Shown in pieces: positions 1 through 8,970 of a stretch of DNA of 64,000 bases (the stretch's first letter is position 1; every line of letters begins with the position of its first letter). Made by a program: the position numbers and the translations under genes. This DNA comes from Siphonodentalium dalli (lineage: Eukaryota > Mollusca > Scaphopoda > Gadilida > Siphonodentaliidae). The stretch is from positions 204,240,618 through 204,304,617 of the forward strand of contig CP136065.1 of assembly GCA_032622095.1 (NCBI GenBank), in the 5' to 3' direction. The notes below the pieces were generated by a model that saw nothing but the letters and a program-made list of their open reading frames with translations, ran no database searches and was not told where the DNA came from.

Positions 1-458
1 TTTTCCGACAACAAATTTATTATTTGGCGACGATTGTTTGCAAAAAACTAAAGGATTTAATAGACACTCAACGGTCGGCGGCTGCTGCCACTTACGGACA
101 GTACCCATACCGTCAAAGCAATTACGGACAACGAACACATAAAAAGTCGGCCAATAAGTAGAAAGGTGGCCTATAAGTCAATGGTAACGTAAATGACGTC
201 ATGTGTATTTAGCTCAATCGACAAAAAATACTGGGTCAACAGAAGATAGATTAGTTGCTTTCGGATGAATTACAGTATGGACTTACTGATTTTGGGAGTA
301 AATATACGTGGATGAACTACATGTATCCCATCAATATCATTCCCAGTGGAAACAGACAGTACTGTGAAATTGCTCCATGTTCTTCAAAGTTCACAAGAAT
401 AAGAATTTCTGGAATATTTGTTAATTTATTAATGCACACATATAGAATACACCCACAG
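1..458. other. No gene supported
   Basis: AT-rich sequence. The one short open frame here (255-461) has no recognisable domain, no splice signals and no repeat support. Confidence 0.5.
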
Positions 459-574
459 TAGCCGAGAATACAAAAATTTCACCACAAGTGGAATTGTGAT
501 TTTAACGACGTGCCTTTTGGCGACTGGTTAAAACCACAATACCACGAGTGGTGAAATATTTGTACTATCGGCTA
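459..574. repeat. Small foldback (hairpin) element
   Basis: The left arm starts TAGCCGA and runs into ATTTCACCAC. The right arm is its imperfect reverse complement and ends in TCGGCTA at 574. Arms of about 30 bp surround a loop of about 55 bp. This looks like a tiny non-autonomous foldback element or solo hairpin. No clear target-site duplication was found. Confidence 0.55.
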
Positions 575-948
575 TATTGATACAAATGACATCTTGTGTG
601 CTCTTCCAACCGGTAATGGGAAAAGACTTCCACATCAGTTATCATGGCTCATGAGTGTTAGACTGATTGTGACTTTGTAAAGGCTTTACAGGGTACATAT
701 TATTGTTGTTGCTTCTCTGATTAGTTTGATGCATGATCAGACAGAAAGATTAAACGAATTCAATGTCACGGCTTCATATGTTAGACAATCTAATAAAATA
801 AATGCCAAAATCGTTTGGCAGGCCAGAGAAACTAATCGAAAATGATCACCGGAGGGACATTTTGCTCACGAAATACCAGAATCATGTTCTATGTGTCATT
901 GTAGACAAGGTCTATTATCCACAAAACACACTTGTGTGAGCCGAGCAT
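563..948 (+). pseudogene. RecQ-like DNA helicase fragment, decayed
   Basis: Pieces in different plus-strand frames line up with the N-terminal part of a superfamily-2 RecQ-type helicase. A Walker A motif (LPTGNGK) lies at about 600-623. A motif Ia-like segment (SLISLMHDQ) lies at about 713-740, followed by a RERLN-like helix. At about 870-925 there is a motif II region in which the expected DEAH is degraded (VDKVYYP). Stops and frame changes separate the pieces, so no product is expected. RecQ-like helicases are common passengers of invertebrate transposons, and this may belong to the same mobile cluster as the SGNH and DDE fragments downstream. That link is inference. Confidence 0.6.
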
Positions 949-1244
949 TGGTTTATGTATAGCGCATAAATAGTGAGCGATAAGCAGAATACTCAAAACC
1001 GTGGCAATTTTTTTTAGGAGAGTGAATCACGGTGACCAATTCAACACCGACATCTTGACAGGTGAGGATTGGCGAGGGCTAAACCCGTATGTTGCAAACA
1101 ACTTGGCGGCAATACTAATCAAAGTCCACCCCCCCCCTCCCCCGGTGTTCAGTGTTTTGTTTATCGCATACTCTTAGTTTGTTAACAATTTTTGCATTGT
1201 ATTGTATTGTTAAGCAGTAAATAAATATATTTCATAATATATGA
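949..1244. other. No gene supported; C-rich tract
   Basis: Contains a C-rich tract at about 1127-1143 and AT-rich sequence. No coding signal was seen on either strand. Confidence 0.4.
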
Positions 1245-1602
1245 TCACCTGATCACCTTGTCTTAGGAGTTGGGTGTAATGACCTTACCAGAAAGACGGC
1301 AAGTCAATGTGTGGAACAAGTGAAACTTCTAGTGAGAGACATCAAAAAGTCGCAGATAAGTGATTCAATATCTGTGCTTCCTGCATTCCCCAGAATGGGA
1401 CAATGGGAATATAACAAGAAAGTGAACATATATAACAGTTAACTCGGACTTCAAAAACATACAAAATACAGAGGAATTTGACTTTGTCCATAATGACAGA
1501 ATTTCTTGTGACAATCACGTGATATTCATTGATGATGGAATACATTTGAACAGAAATGGTATTATTGAATTGGTAGCAGTCATCAAAACCCATCTGAATT
1601 GA
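1245..1602 (+). pseudogene. SGNH/GDSL-hydrolase-like module, frameshifted
   Basis: Two plus-strand segments joined by one +1 shift near 1440 show SGNH-fold features. The first has a hydrophobic strand followed by GVGCND, matching the conserved G-x-N-D of block III, and then VLPAFPR. The second has IFIDDGIHLNRNG, matching the block V D-x-x-H, then a C-terminal helix and a TGA at 1600-1602. Such modules occur in ORFs of invertebrate mobile elements, where they are thought to act as hydrolases or nucleases on DNA or protein; the role here is unknown. The N-terminal GDS block is not visible. A different copy of the same kind of module is at 22494-22968. Confidence 0.6.
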
Positions 1603-2205
1603 AATCTAGGACTCAAACCTTATGTGCAATATATGTACTCAGAGGAAAAGGACAGCTACCCCAGGAAAGTTTTTAACAGTTCAGATCAGGGGTTCTATTC
1701 AAGTCCTAAGTGCACCTTATATGAGCCCAAGAAGAGAACTATCTCACCCTACCCCAAGAGGAGTGGCTCGGTATGGGCAAACTGAATTTGATGGGCTCCT
1801 CCACAGATTGATGGAAATTTCCCACAATAATTTTTCAACCAAATGGTGAAGGGAAATATTCAGAATCTGGTGTTAGTAAAATCATAGGATAGAGATTCAA
1901 TTCAGGTTATTTTGATGGGCTAGAGCTGCAAAACTACTCAAAAGCATCTTGGTGAAACTAAACAGAAGAGAATAATTATTTAATACATTTAACCATATGC
2001 AGAATTAGGTCACACCTAATACATGTGTCAATTATTATATACACTACATTGTATATAATCTTTATATATGTACATGTATATATTCAACAATCTACTCTAG
2101 TGTCCCGAATAAACGTACATGTAAGTTTATTTAATTTCATGAAAATTGCCGCCCTATATGAGCTTATTCCGGTCTATACTATTATTATTTTTTATTTTAG
2201 ACTGA
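1603..2205. other. No gene supported; AT-rich spacer
   Basis: The 75-codon frame at 1622-1849 has no recognised domain. An AT-rich block at 2030-2090 and a possible 3' splice site (TTTTAG, 2195-2200) precede the DDE fragment. Confidence 0.35.
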
Positions 2206-2685
2206 CAAGAACTCAAGTCTCAAAGATTACCCACAATGCTGGAAATAATTCAGCACCTCAAAAACCGATTTAACATGTTCTCACAAAAGGACTATGTTTT
2301 GTATATCCTTGACGACTATTCTGTACACGTCACAGAAGAAGTGAGAAAACAGCTGCTTGCAAGAGGTTATATCTTAGTGGTAATCGGTGGAGGTATTACA
2401 GGTGACGTCCAGATCAACGACACCCATATTCACCATGCTTTGAAAGTTAAATATCAAGACCATGAAAGCTCTTTAATGTTGGACCAACTACAGGAACAAC
2501 CAAATAAGATACTGTCTCCAAGTCGTGATGATATGATGTCAATGTTGATATTAGACACTCGCGCAGCATTAAAATTTTATTTTATTTTAAATGCCTTGGA
2601 TGGATCTGAGGACTTCCTAGCGTCTGAAAAACTTTATTCTCTAGTTGGCGAAGAGGTCAAATCATTCAGATCTTTTAAAATCTGA
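2206..2685 (+). pseudogene. DDE_1-type (pogo-like) transposase, C-terminal half
   Basis: Encodes the second half of an RNase H-fold DDE transposase of the pogo/Tigger DDE_1 type, the enzyme that cuts and joins transposon ends. The catalytic second Asp sits in YILDDYSVH (about codon 25 after the ATG at 2236). The third acidic position falls in the QINDTHIHHALK stretch about 35 residues later, where this family has N-D-T/H instead of the usual DQG. LDQLQEQPNKI and NALDGSEDF follow and are typical of the invertebrate members. The upstream catalytic Asp and DNA-binding domain are absent. The first in-frame stop upstream is at 2203. It opens unit 1 of the repeated locus; its last part (from 2476) is shared with units 2 and 3, the first part is not. 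Confidence 0.75.
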
Positions 2686-3134
2686 AACACCAGCAGATTA
2701 GAAGAGTCTACTAACAACAATCACTCATCCTGAAGGTGTCAAAATCAAGTCATCAGTAACTCAAAAGATTTGTCCAAATGAGTCACCGCCTGACGAGGGA
2801 CAGGAACTTATCGACAGTGAAGGGCTGGAGATCGTATCGACACCAGAAGAATCCATCTCGGATGATGAAGATGCGTCACCCATACATTAAGTTCTCAGGA
2901 TTCTGAAAAAATCACAGTGACAGATCAAATTGAAGGCAATGCACCTATGGATTCTGTATCATTTGATATTCCAAGTACTGATGGGTTGCAACAGCTACCT
3001 TTGTCTGAAAACAGTACTAATGAAAACATTCAAGGGGACATTCTATTTCTGAATGATTTGGGTAGCATGTTAGCGAAATCAGATACTTCTCGCTTGTTTC
3101 TTCCTTACATGTGCCAATTGAGGGACACGTATAC
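2686..3134 (+). pseudogene. Acidic linker of the DDE transposase-derived gene (unit 1), cut by LTR element
   Basis: Continues the transposase tail with in-frame stops at 2683-2685 and 2698-2700. It encodes a Ser/Glu/Asp-rich linker (PDEGQELIDSEG..., SISDDEDAS) and then a more structured block with FLNDLGSMLAKSDTSRLFLPYM. The coding block is broken at 3134 by the LTR retrotransposon and resumes at 6408. Homologues without the LTR element lie at 20129-20458 and 33213-33494 and are 90% or more similar by eye. Function unknown; as a tail it probably served the transposase. Confidence 0.65.
3131..3134. repeat. Target-site duplication ATAC (left)
   Basis: ATAC directly precedes the TGTCAC end at 3135 and is repeated directly after the GTGACA end at 6404-6407. 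Units 2 and 3 have the uninterrupted sequence with a single ATAC, which confirms the insertion. Confidence 0.85.
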
Positions 3135-3887
3135 TGTCACGGACATGGAATTATTTATGGAAAGATAGCAGACGAAATTATCATAGATACGCGACACCGC
3201 AGAGTGGAGCAGTCGGCGAAGTATTGTCGTGTGTCGGCTGCAGCGATAAAATTGTCTGACTATTAAAATATAGAAAATCAATACATTTCGGCTTCTCGCT
3301 TTCTGATTGGTCAATTATTCATGTCGCCGTGGGTATAAAAGAGAAATTTCGCCTGCTGTCGGGAGAATCGTTCATGTCATTTTAGAGAACAAACAAAGCA
3401 CAGAGATAGGTGAGCATTCATTTCTTTTGGCATCCCTCAGAATGGTTGGCTATTTCTAACGTCTTTGGACGCCTTCTATTCCTCAAATTGTCACACAATG
3501 TTTGGTCTGCCAATTCAATGGAAACCCTGATTGTCTACCAGTGGAAGAATCAATTCATTGGGCGGTCATATGCAGAGTCTGGCGACATGTTGGGTAGACC
3601 TAGTAATTGGCGGCCAAATATTGTGTGCCAAGTGAACGATTCTCATTTTGGTATCCCCTTGATTGGTAATTTAAGATTAATTGGCGCTCTTTTATGGGCG
3701 ACCTCTCAGTTTGACTTGGTAATTTTTAATAGCTATTTGGTCTCCGATTGTCACTCCAACCTTGGACTGATGTGGGCAGCCACCGAAGCAGACGATAGGG
3801 ATGAGAAGAGGTATCCCTCAGAGAATTCACGGTCAGCCAAATACATTGGTAACACTTACTATCGCTTGCGATATATTGGGAATCCCA
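3135..3887 (+). repeat. 5' LTR
   Basis: Starts TGTCAC and contains a TATAAAAG box at about 3336-3343. It ends near ...AATCCCA where identity with the second LTR stops. The copy at 5485 matches both sides but lacks about 330 bp from the middle. Internal sequence after 3887 jumps directly to the pol end, so the primer-binding site and gag are gone on this side. Confidence 0.7.
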
Positions 3888-3963
3888 ATATCGAAAACGT
3901 TGGCACGATAAGAAAATTTCATGGCAGACTTTCAAGGAAGCCGATAAAGTATATTTCTTCTTT

Positions 3964-4269
3964 CCCAAGAGGAAAGAAGGCTGTTCCCCAAAACTGACAT
4001 CTTTTTGGAAGGGTCCGTCCAAGATACTTGGCAAATATAGCAACTCTACATACAAGGTGAATTGTGGAATTCACAAAACCCCACAGGTCATACACGCAGA
4101 TCGAATCAAGATGTGTTCACCCCAGGTATTGCCTGGGGAGGACACCATGCAGGTACCAGTGGGTGAGGACACACAGGATGATGATACTGATGCTGAGGCA
4201 TTGGTTATCCCAAACCCCGACAAAAGAGTCAGGAGACAACCTGCTTGGATGAGTGATTATTTAGTTTAA
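3964..4269 (+). pseudogene. Retrotransposon pol fragment: integrase C-terminal end
   Basis: A plus-strand frame runs about 100 codons to the TAA at 4267-4269. It begins in a segment typical of Gypsy integrase C-termini (GCSPKLTSFWKGP), continues with YKVNCG and PQVIHADRIK, and ends with an acidic stretch and RVRRQPAWMSDYLV. This is the strand-rich DNA-binding region downstream of the integrase catalytic core. The core itself, reverse transcriptase and protease are deleted; the upstream junction is with the 5' LTR. A fragment only, no product expected. Confidence 0.75.
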
Positions 4270-4334
4270 TTTGCGTTCCAGTCAGTTCATGCTGTTTGTG
4301 TCTGGAACACTGGCACATGTTTTCTTTTTCAGTT

Positions 4335-5006
4335 ATGGTGAAGTCTAAGGTATCCACACGGCGGCCACCGTTTAAATGCCAGCTATGTCCGGCTCGGTTT
4401 GAGAGCAAGGAAGAGAGGACCAAACACGTCGTAAAGTGTGCCGATCAGGAGTACACATGTGGCATAGACAATTGTAAATTCAATTGCGACACTGTAAGAA
4501 ATATTCAGCGGCACAGTGAGCGGCACAAAAAGAATAAACACGATTGGAAAAGCCAAGATCCGGGTAACCTTCTTGGGATGAGCCTTTCCGACTCTTCAGA
4601 CGATGGGTCAACAAGTTCTTCAGAATCAGATGAGGAAGAGAAACCAGTCAAAGATCCGAAAACTCCATAACCATCAGAATCTTCCACCAAATCTTCAACA
4701 AGTAAACCTGAACCTTGTGTCAGAAAATCGACACAACCAAGCCCTGTAGTAACTTCTAAGAGCGTCCGTGATAAGGTTGACCTTACACCAAAGACAGTTT
4801 TACCAAAATCCACAGTAACAATACCGATTAGCTCCAGTGAGAGAAGGTATGAGTCAAGCAGTTCGGTCCGCAGCAGACCACATGTTTTCGGTCGGAAATA
4901 TGGTGGACTTCGGTCCAGATATAACTATCTTTATAGAATAGTTAAACGCCGCATTCTTGATGGCGAAAGAGTAAAGGAAGTTGAGGAAGAAAGAGAATCC
5001 TTCTAA
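4335..5006 (+). pseudogene. Retrotransposon third ORF with C2H2/C2HC zinc fingers
   Basis: Follows the pol end by 65 bp in another frame. A good 3' splice site (TTTTCTTTTTCAG, ending 4332) sits just before the ATG at 4335, suggesting expression from a spliced RNA, as with env-position ORFs of other LTR elements (inference). Near the N-terminus there is a C-x2-C-x12-H-x4-C finger (FKCQLC ... HVVKC) and a C-x4-C-x12-H-x3-H finger (YTCGIDNC ... RHSERH). A Ser/Asp/Glu-rich linker follows, then a basic end (RIVKRRILDGERVKEVEEER). One in-frame TAA at 4668-4670 interrupts an otherwise open frame of about 223 codons. No membrane segment is seen, so it is not an envelope protein; DNA or RNA binding is likelier. 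Confidence 0.7.
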
Positions 5007-5160
5007 GGTGCAACTGTTCGTGTTAACATCTGTGTTGGTCTCAAGTAGAGACGAGGAAGTGTTCTGTTGATGTTTATTCTCTGACAAGGAGGTGTTATGT
5101 TGATGTTGATTTTCTGTTATGTATATAGGGAAAGAATCCCGATGTTTTCAAAAATGTTTG

Positions 5161-5400
5161 TCATCGTTTATTTCTCAAAAGGGAAGTGGCAGTCCCTGGG
5201 GGAACATCGAGTCTCAGGTGACTGGAGGAGCAATCCAAACACAACCCCTTGACCCAACTAGCAGGAGTTTGGGTCAAGACTAGATGGAGTGGGATCGCGG
5301 GCCCACTCAAATGGCTGCGCCGTGTCCAGGGAGAGCCATCCCCTGGGCACGTTAAAGATCCACCCACCTGTTTCGTAGAAGAGTAGGCCGATCCTCATTA
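5161..5400. repeat. Possible SINE-like insertion in the retrotransposon interior
   Basis: This block is GC-richer than its surroundings. It contains GGGCACGTTAAAGATCC at about 5345-5361, which resembles the conserved central/tail domain of many invertebrate SINEs. No clear A and B boxes were found, so the assignment is weak. Confidence 0.3.
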
Positions 5401-5471
5401 ATTTTGGTCACACCATTCAGAAACCGATACGCTACATATTTTGGTTCAATGCGAGGGCGCATATTTCTTGA

Positions 5472-5481
5472 ACGGAGGGGG
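5472..5481 (+). other. Polypurine tract-like primer
   Basis: The purine run ACGGAGGGGG lies 3 bp before the second LTR start (TGTCAC at 5485). This is the expected place for the plus-strand primer of an LTR retrotransposon. Confidence 0.65.
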
Positions 5482-5484
5482 TTA

Positions 5485-5905
5485 TGTCACGGACATGGAA
5501 TTTATCTTATTTATGGAAAGATAGCAGACGAAATTATCATAGTACGCGACACCGCAGAGTGGAGCAGTCGGCGAAGTATTGTCGTGTGTCGGCTGCAGCG
5601 ATAAAATTGTCTGACTAAATATAGAATTTCAATACTTTTCGGCTTCTCGCTTTCCGATTGGTCAATTATGCATGTCGCCGTGGGTATAAAAGAGAAATTT
5701 CGCCTGCTGTCAGGAAAATCGTTCAAGTTTGACTTGCTAATTTATAATAGATATTTGGTCTCCGATTGTCACTCCAACCTTGGACTGATGTGGGCAGCCA
5801 ACGAAGCAGACAATAGGGATGAGAAGAGGTATCCCTCAGAGAATTCAAGGTCAGCCAAATACATTGGTAACCCTTACTATCGCTAGCGAAATATTGGGAA
5901 TCCCA
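5485..5905 (+). repeat. Second (direct) LTR, internally deleted
   Basis: Matches the 5' LTR from TGTCAC through the TATAAAAG box (about 5685) to about 5725, then skips about 330 bp and matches again to ...AATCCCA near 5905. The two LTRs differ by several small changes. Confidence 0.7.
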
Positions 5906-6186
5906 GGTATTTGGTGACCAATGTGAGCACCCGTGGGCGTCAAGAGGTATCCCTCAGAGAATTCAAGGTCAGCCAAATACATTGTAACCCTTACTATCGC
6001 TAGAGATATATTGGGAATCCCGGGTTCAAATTTGCAACACGTAACCGCCAATTCCCAAATTCATCAGAACTGCATTACGTGTCCAATGTCACGAGCCGAA
6101 AACTAATTATTCCGACAAATGGTAGTGTGCCTTCAAAATAAGTCTCTTCGGTTCCCCATGCTCGCCAAATAAAATCTAATCCTTTT
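5906..6186 (+). other. Leader-like sequence after the second LTR
   Basis: Starts TATTTGGTGACC (5908-5919), which resembles the LTR/primer-binding-site junction of animal Gypsy elements. A partial duplication of the LTR end (about 5941-6022) follows, then unassigned sequence. A leader here means the second LTR was once followed by another internal region. Confidence 0.45.
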
Positions 6187-6403
6187 GGAGTAAAGCAGGC
6201 GAAATTTTATACCCACGGCGACATGCATAATTGACCAATAAGAAAGCGAGAAGCCGAAAAAGTATTGATTTTCTATATTTAGTCAGACAATTTTATCGCT
6301 GCAGCGGATACACGACAATATTTTGCCGACTGCTCCAGTCTGCGAAATCTCGCGTAGCTATGATAATTTTGTCTGCTATCTTTCCATAAATAAATCCGTG
6401 ACA
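6187..6403 (-). repeat. Inverted copy of the LTR 5' end
   Basis: The reverse complement matches the first 230 bp or so of the LTR, including the TATA region and the terminal TGTCAC (read as GTGACA at 6398-6403). It forms a long terminal inverted repeat with 3135-3375. Confidence 0.8.
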
Positions 6404-6407
6404 ATAC
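6404..6407. repeat. Target-site duplication ATAC (right)
   Basis: Partner of 3131-3134. The host coding sequence resumes directly with CAGGGCCGGGAAGAGC. Confidence 0.85.
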
Positions 6408-6869
6408 CAGGGCCGGGAAGAGCATCAAGAAGAGAGTAGTAGCGAGTAAGACACAGAGAAAAGTGGTAACCGCCCCATTACTAGTACTAGTGCCAGTAGT
6501 TCTACTGGTATGATGAAGTTATCATGTTGAAGATACTACTAGTATTGTCCCTGTTATTACTAGTAGTACGAGTGAGTCTACTATTATAGATATTGCAGAT
6601 AATACTAGTGAATGTACTGGTAGGTTGGGACATATGTGAGGGTGCGTGTTGGTGGCACAAATAAGTTTTTGCCAGCATGCATCCTTGACAATGATCCAGA
6701 TAACTTCACAGTTAGGTTATTCGAGCCCTCTCCTGTGAGCACTGGTTTGTACAAACCATGTAGTGATGTATTTAGAATCCAAATGAGTGATGTTGATATG
6801 GATCTCCCAGAACCTTTAATTATACCTTCTGGTTCAAGAAGTGTTCTTTATAAATTTGATTGTGTTTAG
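6408..6869 (+). pseudogene. End of the DDE-derived gene (unit 1): linker plus conserved C-terminal exon
   Basis: The first part completes the block broken by the LTR element (RAGKSIKKR), then passes a low-complexity stretch full of ACTAGT/AGTACT words (6476-6620) that reads as Ser/Thr-rich. From 6624 an open frame of 81 codons to the TAG at 6867-6869 begins VGTYVRVRVGGTNKFLP and ends RSVLYKFDCV. In units 2 and 3 this exon starts straight after a CAG splice acceptor, which unit 1 lacks through a 34-bp deletion. The domain is not one I can name. It is beta-strand rich with a central LFEPSPV and GLYKPCSDVFRI, and probably caps the transposase-derived protein. Confidence 0.6.
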
Positions 6870-7283
6870 CAGTATATTATTACTATGTAGTTCGGTACCG
6901 GTGCTATCCAACTTGCCAATATTTGCATTTGACTGATGGTTTGAGTCTTTTATTCTGTTCTGTTTCATTAAAGCGTTGATATGAAAATTTTATGTATGTT
7001 ATAACAAATAGAGTCCCTTGTCATGGAGAAATAATGCTTGTTCTGATCTCAAGAGTACTACTAATTCTAGTAGTATGACTTGAACCACTTATGCACCAAC
7101 GTCATGCCACTCAACCACATCTAATGCTACTACTACTAATACATGTACCAGACGTTACTCATTCTGAGCTGAAATCTCAAACAACTGCTCCTGTTGATAT
7201 CCCATTGACATTATGCTACTGACTTTGAAGTGACTGATGCCAATTTGCCAGATTGATTCAATGTTGAAGAAGAGTTACTCAAA
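6870..7283. other. Spacer with remains of an acidic linker
   Basis: Contains AT-rich non-coding sequence and a deleted version of the acidic stretch that is longer in units 2 and 3 (21126-21302, 34201-34418). No intact frame. Confidence 0.4.
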
Positions 7284-7846
7284 ATGAAAATGAAAGGTGC
7301 AACAATGCTGCAAGTAGAGGTTACAAACACCGTGGATAATCTTCTTGAAAACAAACATTTAGTGCAGGAATTCTTATCTCGACAGTTTGATGTTATATAT
7401 GACATTCTTACTGCACTTGGTGTGAAAATGGAAGCCCAAGCACCAGTCTCACAGGATACCCTGCTCAAATTCTATGAGGGTTGTCATGATTACAGGAGCG
7501 GTCAGCTATATAGATTATACACAATGGAAATGTTTTCAGGATCAGTTGCGGCAACTGTTTATACGCAAACTCACATCTGCTTCAATCTGTTTTGTGCAGT
7601 GAGAACCTTCATCCTTGCAGAAAAGGAGAAAGCTTTTCCACTTTCCTCAACAAAAATAGTGGAGAGAGAAATTGAGCATGGCAGCGCTGAAGATTCGATT
7701 GGTAGGCGGATACTGCGTGGCAACATTGCTCTATAACTGCAACAGAATTGTAAGGAAAAATTGCTTATCTACATCTTCAGATGGCCAAGATTAATACAAA
7801 AATGCGAAGTGCAAGGCAAGTATATTGGAATCGCTCACTGTTGATT
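7284..7846 (+). CDS. Unrecognised conserved ORF (unit 1 copy), one stop inside
   Basis: An open frame of 150 codons ends at 7734-7736; the same frame continues past that TAA for another 36 codons to about 7846, as unit 3 confirms (Gln in place of the stop). The protein has helical segments (VDNLLENKHLVQEFLSRQ, VIYDILTALGV), then FYEGCHDYRSGQLYRLYTM, HICFNLFCAV and REIEHGSAEDSIGRRILRG. No family was recognised. Order and spacing suggest it is a further exon group of the same transposon-derived gene. It is present in all three full units with few amino-acid changes, as expected of recent duplicates. Confidence 0.5.
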
Positions 7847-7849
7847 CAA

Positions 7850-8254
7850 CATCACTCAGAGAATCAACCGTTGATCCTGATGCACTGCATGAAACAGCAT
7901 GATGCGAACATTGCGTTAAATACCGGACCAGGTAGACCCCACTAGACGAGATAATTGACATTTAGCGCTGAACAGTTGTTCCGTTTGTAATTTATCGGTT
8001 GTCGTTGGCGAAAATGTTAATGAAGTGTTGCCGTCATGTATGGGCTATATTGGTTGTCCACGGTCGGTTTTATTAACCCTTTTTTGTCGATACATTGTAT
8101 TGTGATTTTTGTCAATACTAAAGTACTATTACCAAAACTGTTCCAAGTCGTCATCACGCACAGATCCATGGGCAGGAATTGTTGTCCCTAAAAAAAAATG
8201 TTTTGGGGGTGCTATTAGAATAGCCGGTGTCCATCTGAAGGTGCGCCGTCCTAG
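7850..8254. other. Intron-like or spacer sequence
   Basis: Shared by units 1-3 with small indels, without a continuous frame. It ends with the acceptor GTCCTAG at 8248-8254. Confidence 0.4.
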
Positions 8255-8403
8255 TGGTAATTTCAACTGCTGCCACAAAGTTAGGAGCATCAGAGTCCAG
8301 TATCCTTGCAGCCATCCAACAAGGGTACGCTGACGGAAGAGTAACTATCTGTAACAAGAACTACAAAACGTCCATTCGATGCGAACAAGGCCATACTGTT
8401 CCT
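8255..8403 (+). CDS. Exon A of the 3' gene module (unit 1)
   Basis: 149 nt between a CCTAG acceptor and the strong donor GTGAGT (8404). Reads about 49 codons including STAATKLGASESSI, AAIQQGY, TICNKNYK and SIRCEQGHTVP. It is identical in length in units 2 (22236-22384) and 3 (35821-35969), and its phase (2 nt carried in, 0 out) joins the next exon starting IDPILLEYRVFQLP. No known domain; two Cys and one His near the end might bind metal. The conserved exon edges support real splicing at least in the ancestor. Confidence 0.6.
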
Positions 8404-8758
8404 GTGAGTACGAATTCTTGTATCATAGTTTAGCAGAGTGATCCTCGTGACTGAGCACAAATGTCGCATAACTCTTTGTGTTTAAGAGCTTTATATTTTG
8501 GCGTCCATATGATCATTCATGAATTGTGTCAACCACCTCAAATTCAGTCAATTTGTTAAATTCATTATTAATCATTATACACTTTATATAGAGGAAATCC
8601 GTATTTTGGTGTTTACGTGAAAATGGTTATAGAAAAGTATACTGGCGAATTAGACTTTGTTATTGTTCTCTGTGGATAACAAATGTGCTGCCGACTATAT
8701 TTAAACTTTATTGATTTATATTCCAGTAAGTATCTAGAAAGTGTGCGTATATTTTCAG
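8404..8758 (+). other. Intron between exons A and B (unit 1)
   Basis: Begins GTGAGT and ends TATTTTCAG at 8758. The unit 2 intron at this place holds an additional SGNH-hydrolase block; unit 1 does not. Confidence 0.55.
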
Positions 8759-8801
8759 ATTGACCCAATCTTACTGGAATATAGGGTGTTTCAACTACCA
8801 G
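8759..8801 (+). pseudogene. Exon B, 5' part (unit 1), split by insertion
   Basis: Starts at a good acceptor and encodes IDPILLEYRVFQLP. The exon is then interrupted by the CAGGGG-ended element at 8802-16548 and resumes at 16556. CTACCAG (8795-8801) is the duplicated target. Confidence 0.7.
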
Positions 8802-8970
8802 CAGGGGGGGGGGGTCGGAAAAAAATTTCAGGCACGTATGGCATTTTTTCCCTTTCGATCATTTTTTGTACCCACCCACCCCCACCGCCAAATTTGTTTC
8901 CGTTATCGACAGTTTTTTCTGACCATTTTTGGACACCCACCCCCCTTAAAACACTAGAACAGTAATAAAG

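Larger units (their letters stand above)
3135..6403 (+). mobile_element. Damaged LTR retrotransposon (Ty3/Gypsy-type) inserted in unit 1
   Basis: The element is 3.27 kb, bounded by TGTCAC and GTGACA and a 4-bp ATAC duplication. Inside, in order, are a full-length LTR (3135-3887), the C-terminal end of an integrase-like pol frame (3964-4269), a separate zinc-finger ORF (4335-5006), a purine tract (5472-5481), a second direct LTR with an internal deletion (5485-5905), a leader-like stretch (5906-6186), and an inverted copy of the LTR start (6187-6403). Most of gag-pol (protease, reverse transcriptase, RNase H) is missing, so it cannot move by itself. The inverted terminal LTR piece is not normal for the class. 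Confidence 0.8.

Noticed and set aside
1342-1593. Minus-strand 83-codon frame
   Set aside because: Antisense of the SGNH-like fragment, which has recognisable motifs on the plus strand.
3410-3997. 195-codon open frame
   Set aside because: Lies almost wholly in the 5' LTR and the deletion junction. No domain, and the part shared with the second LTR has stops there.
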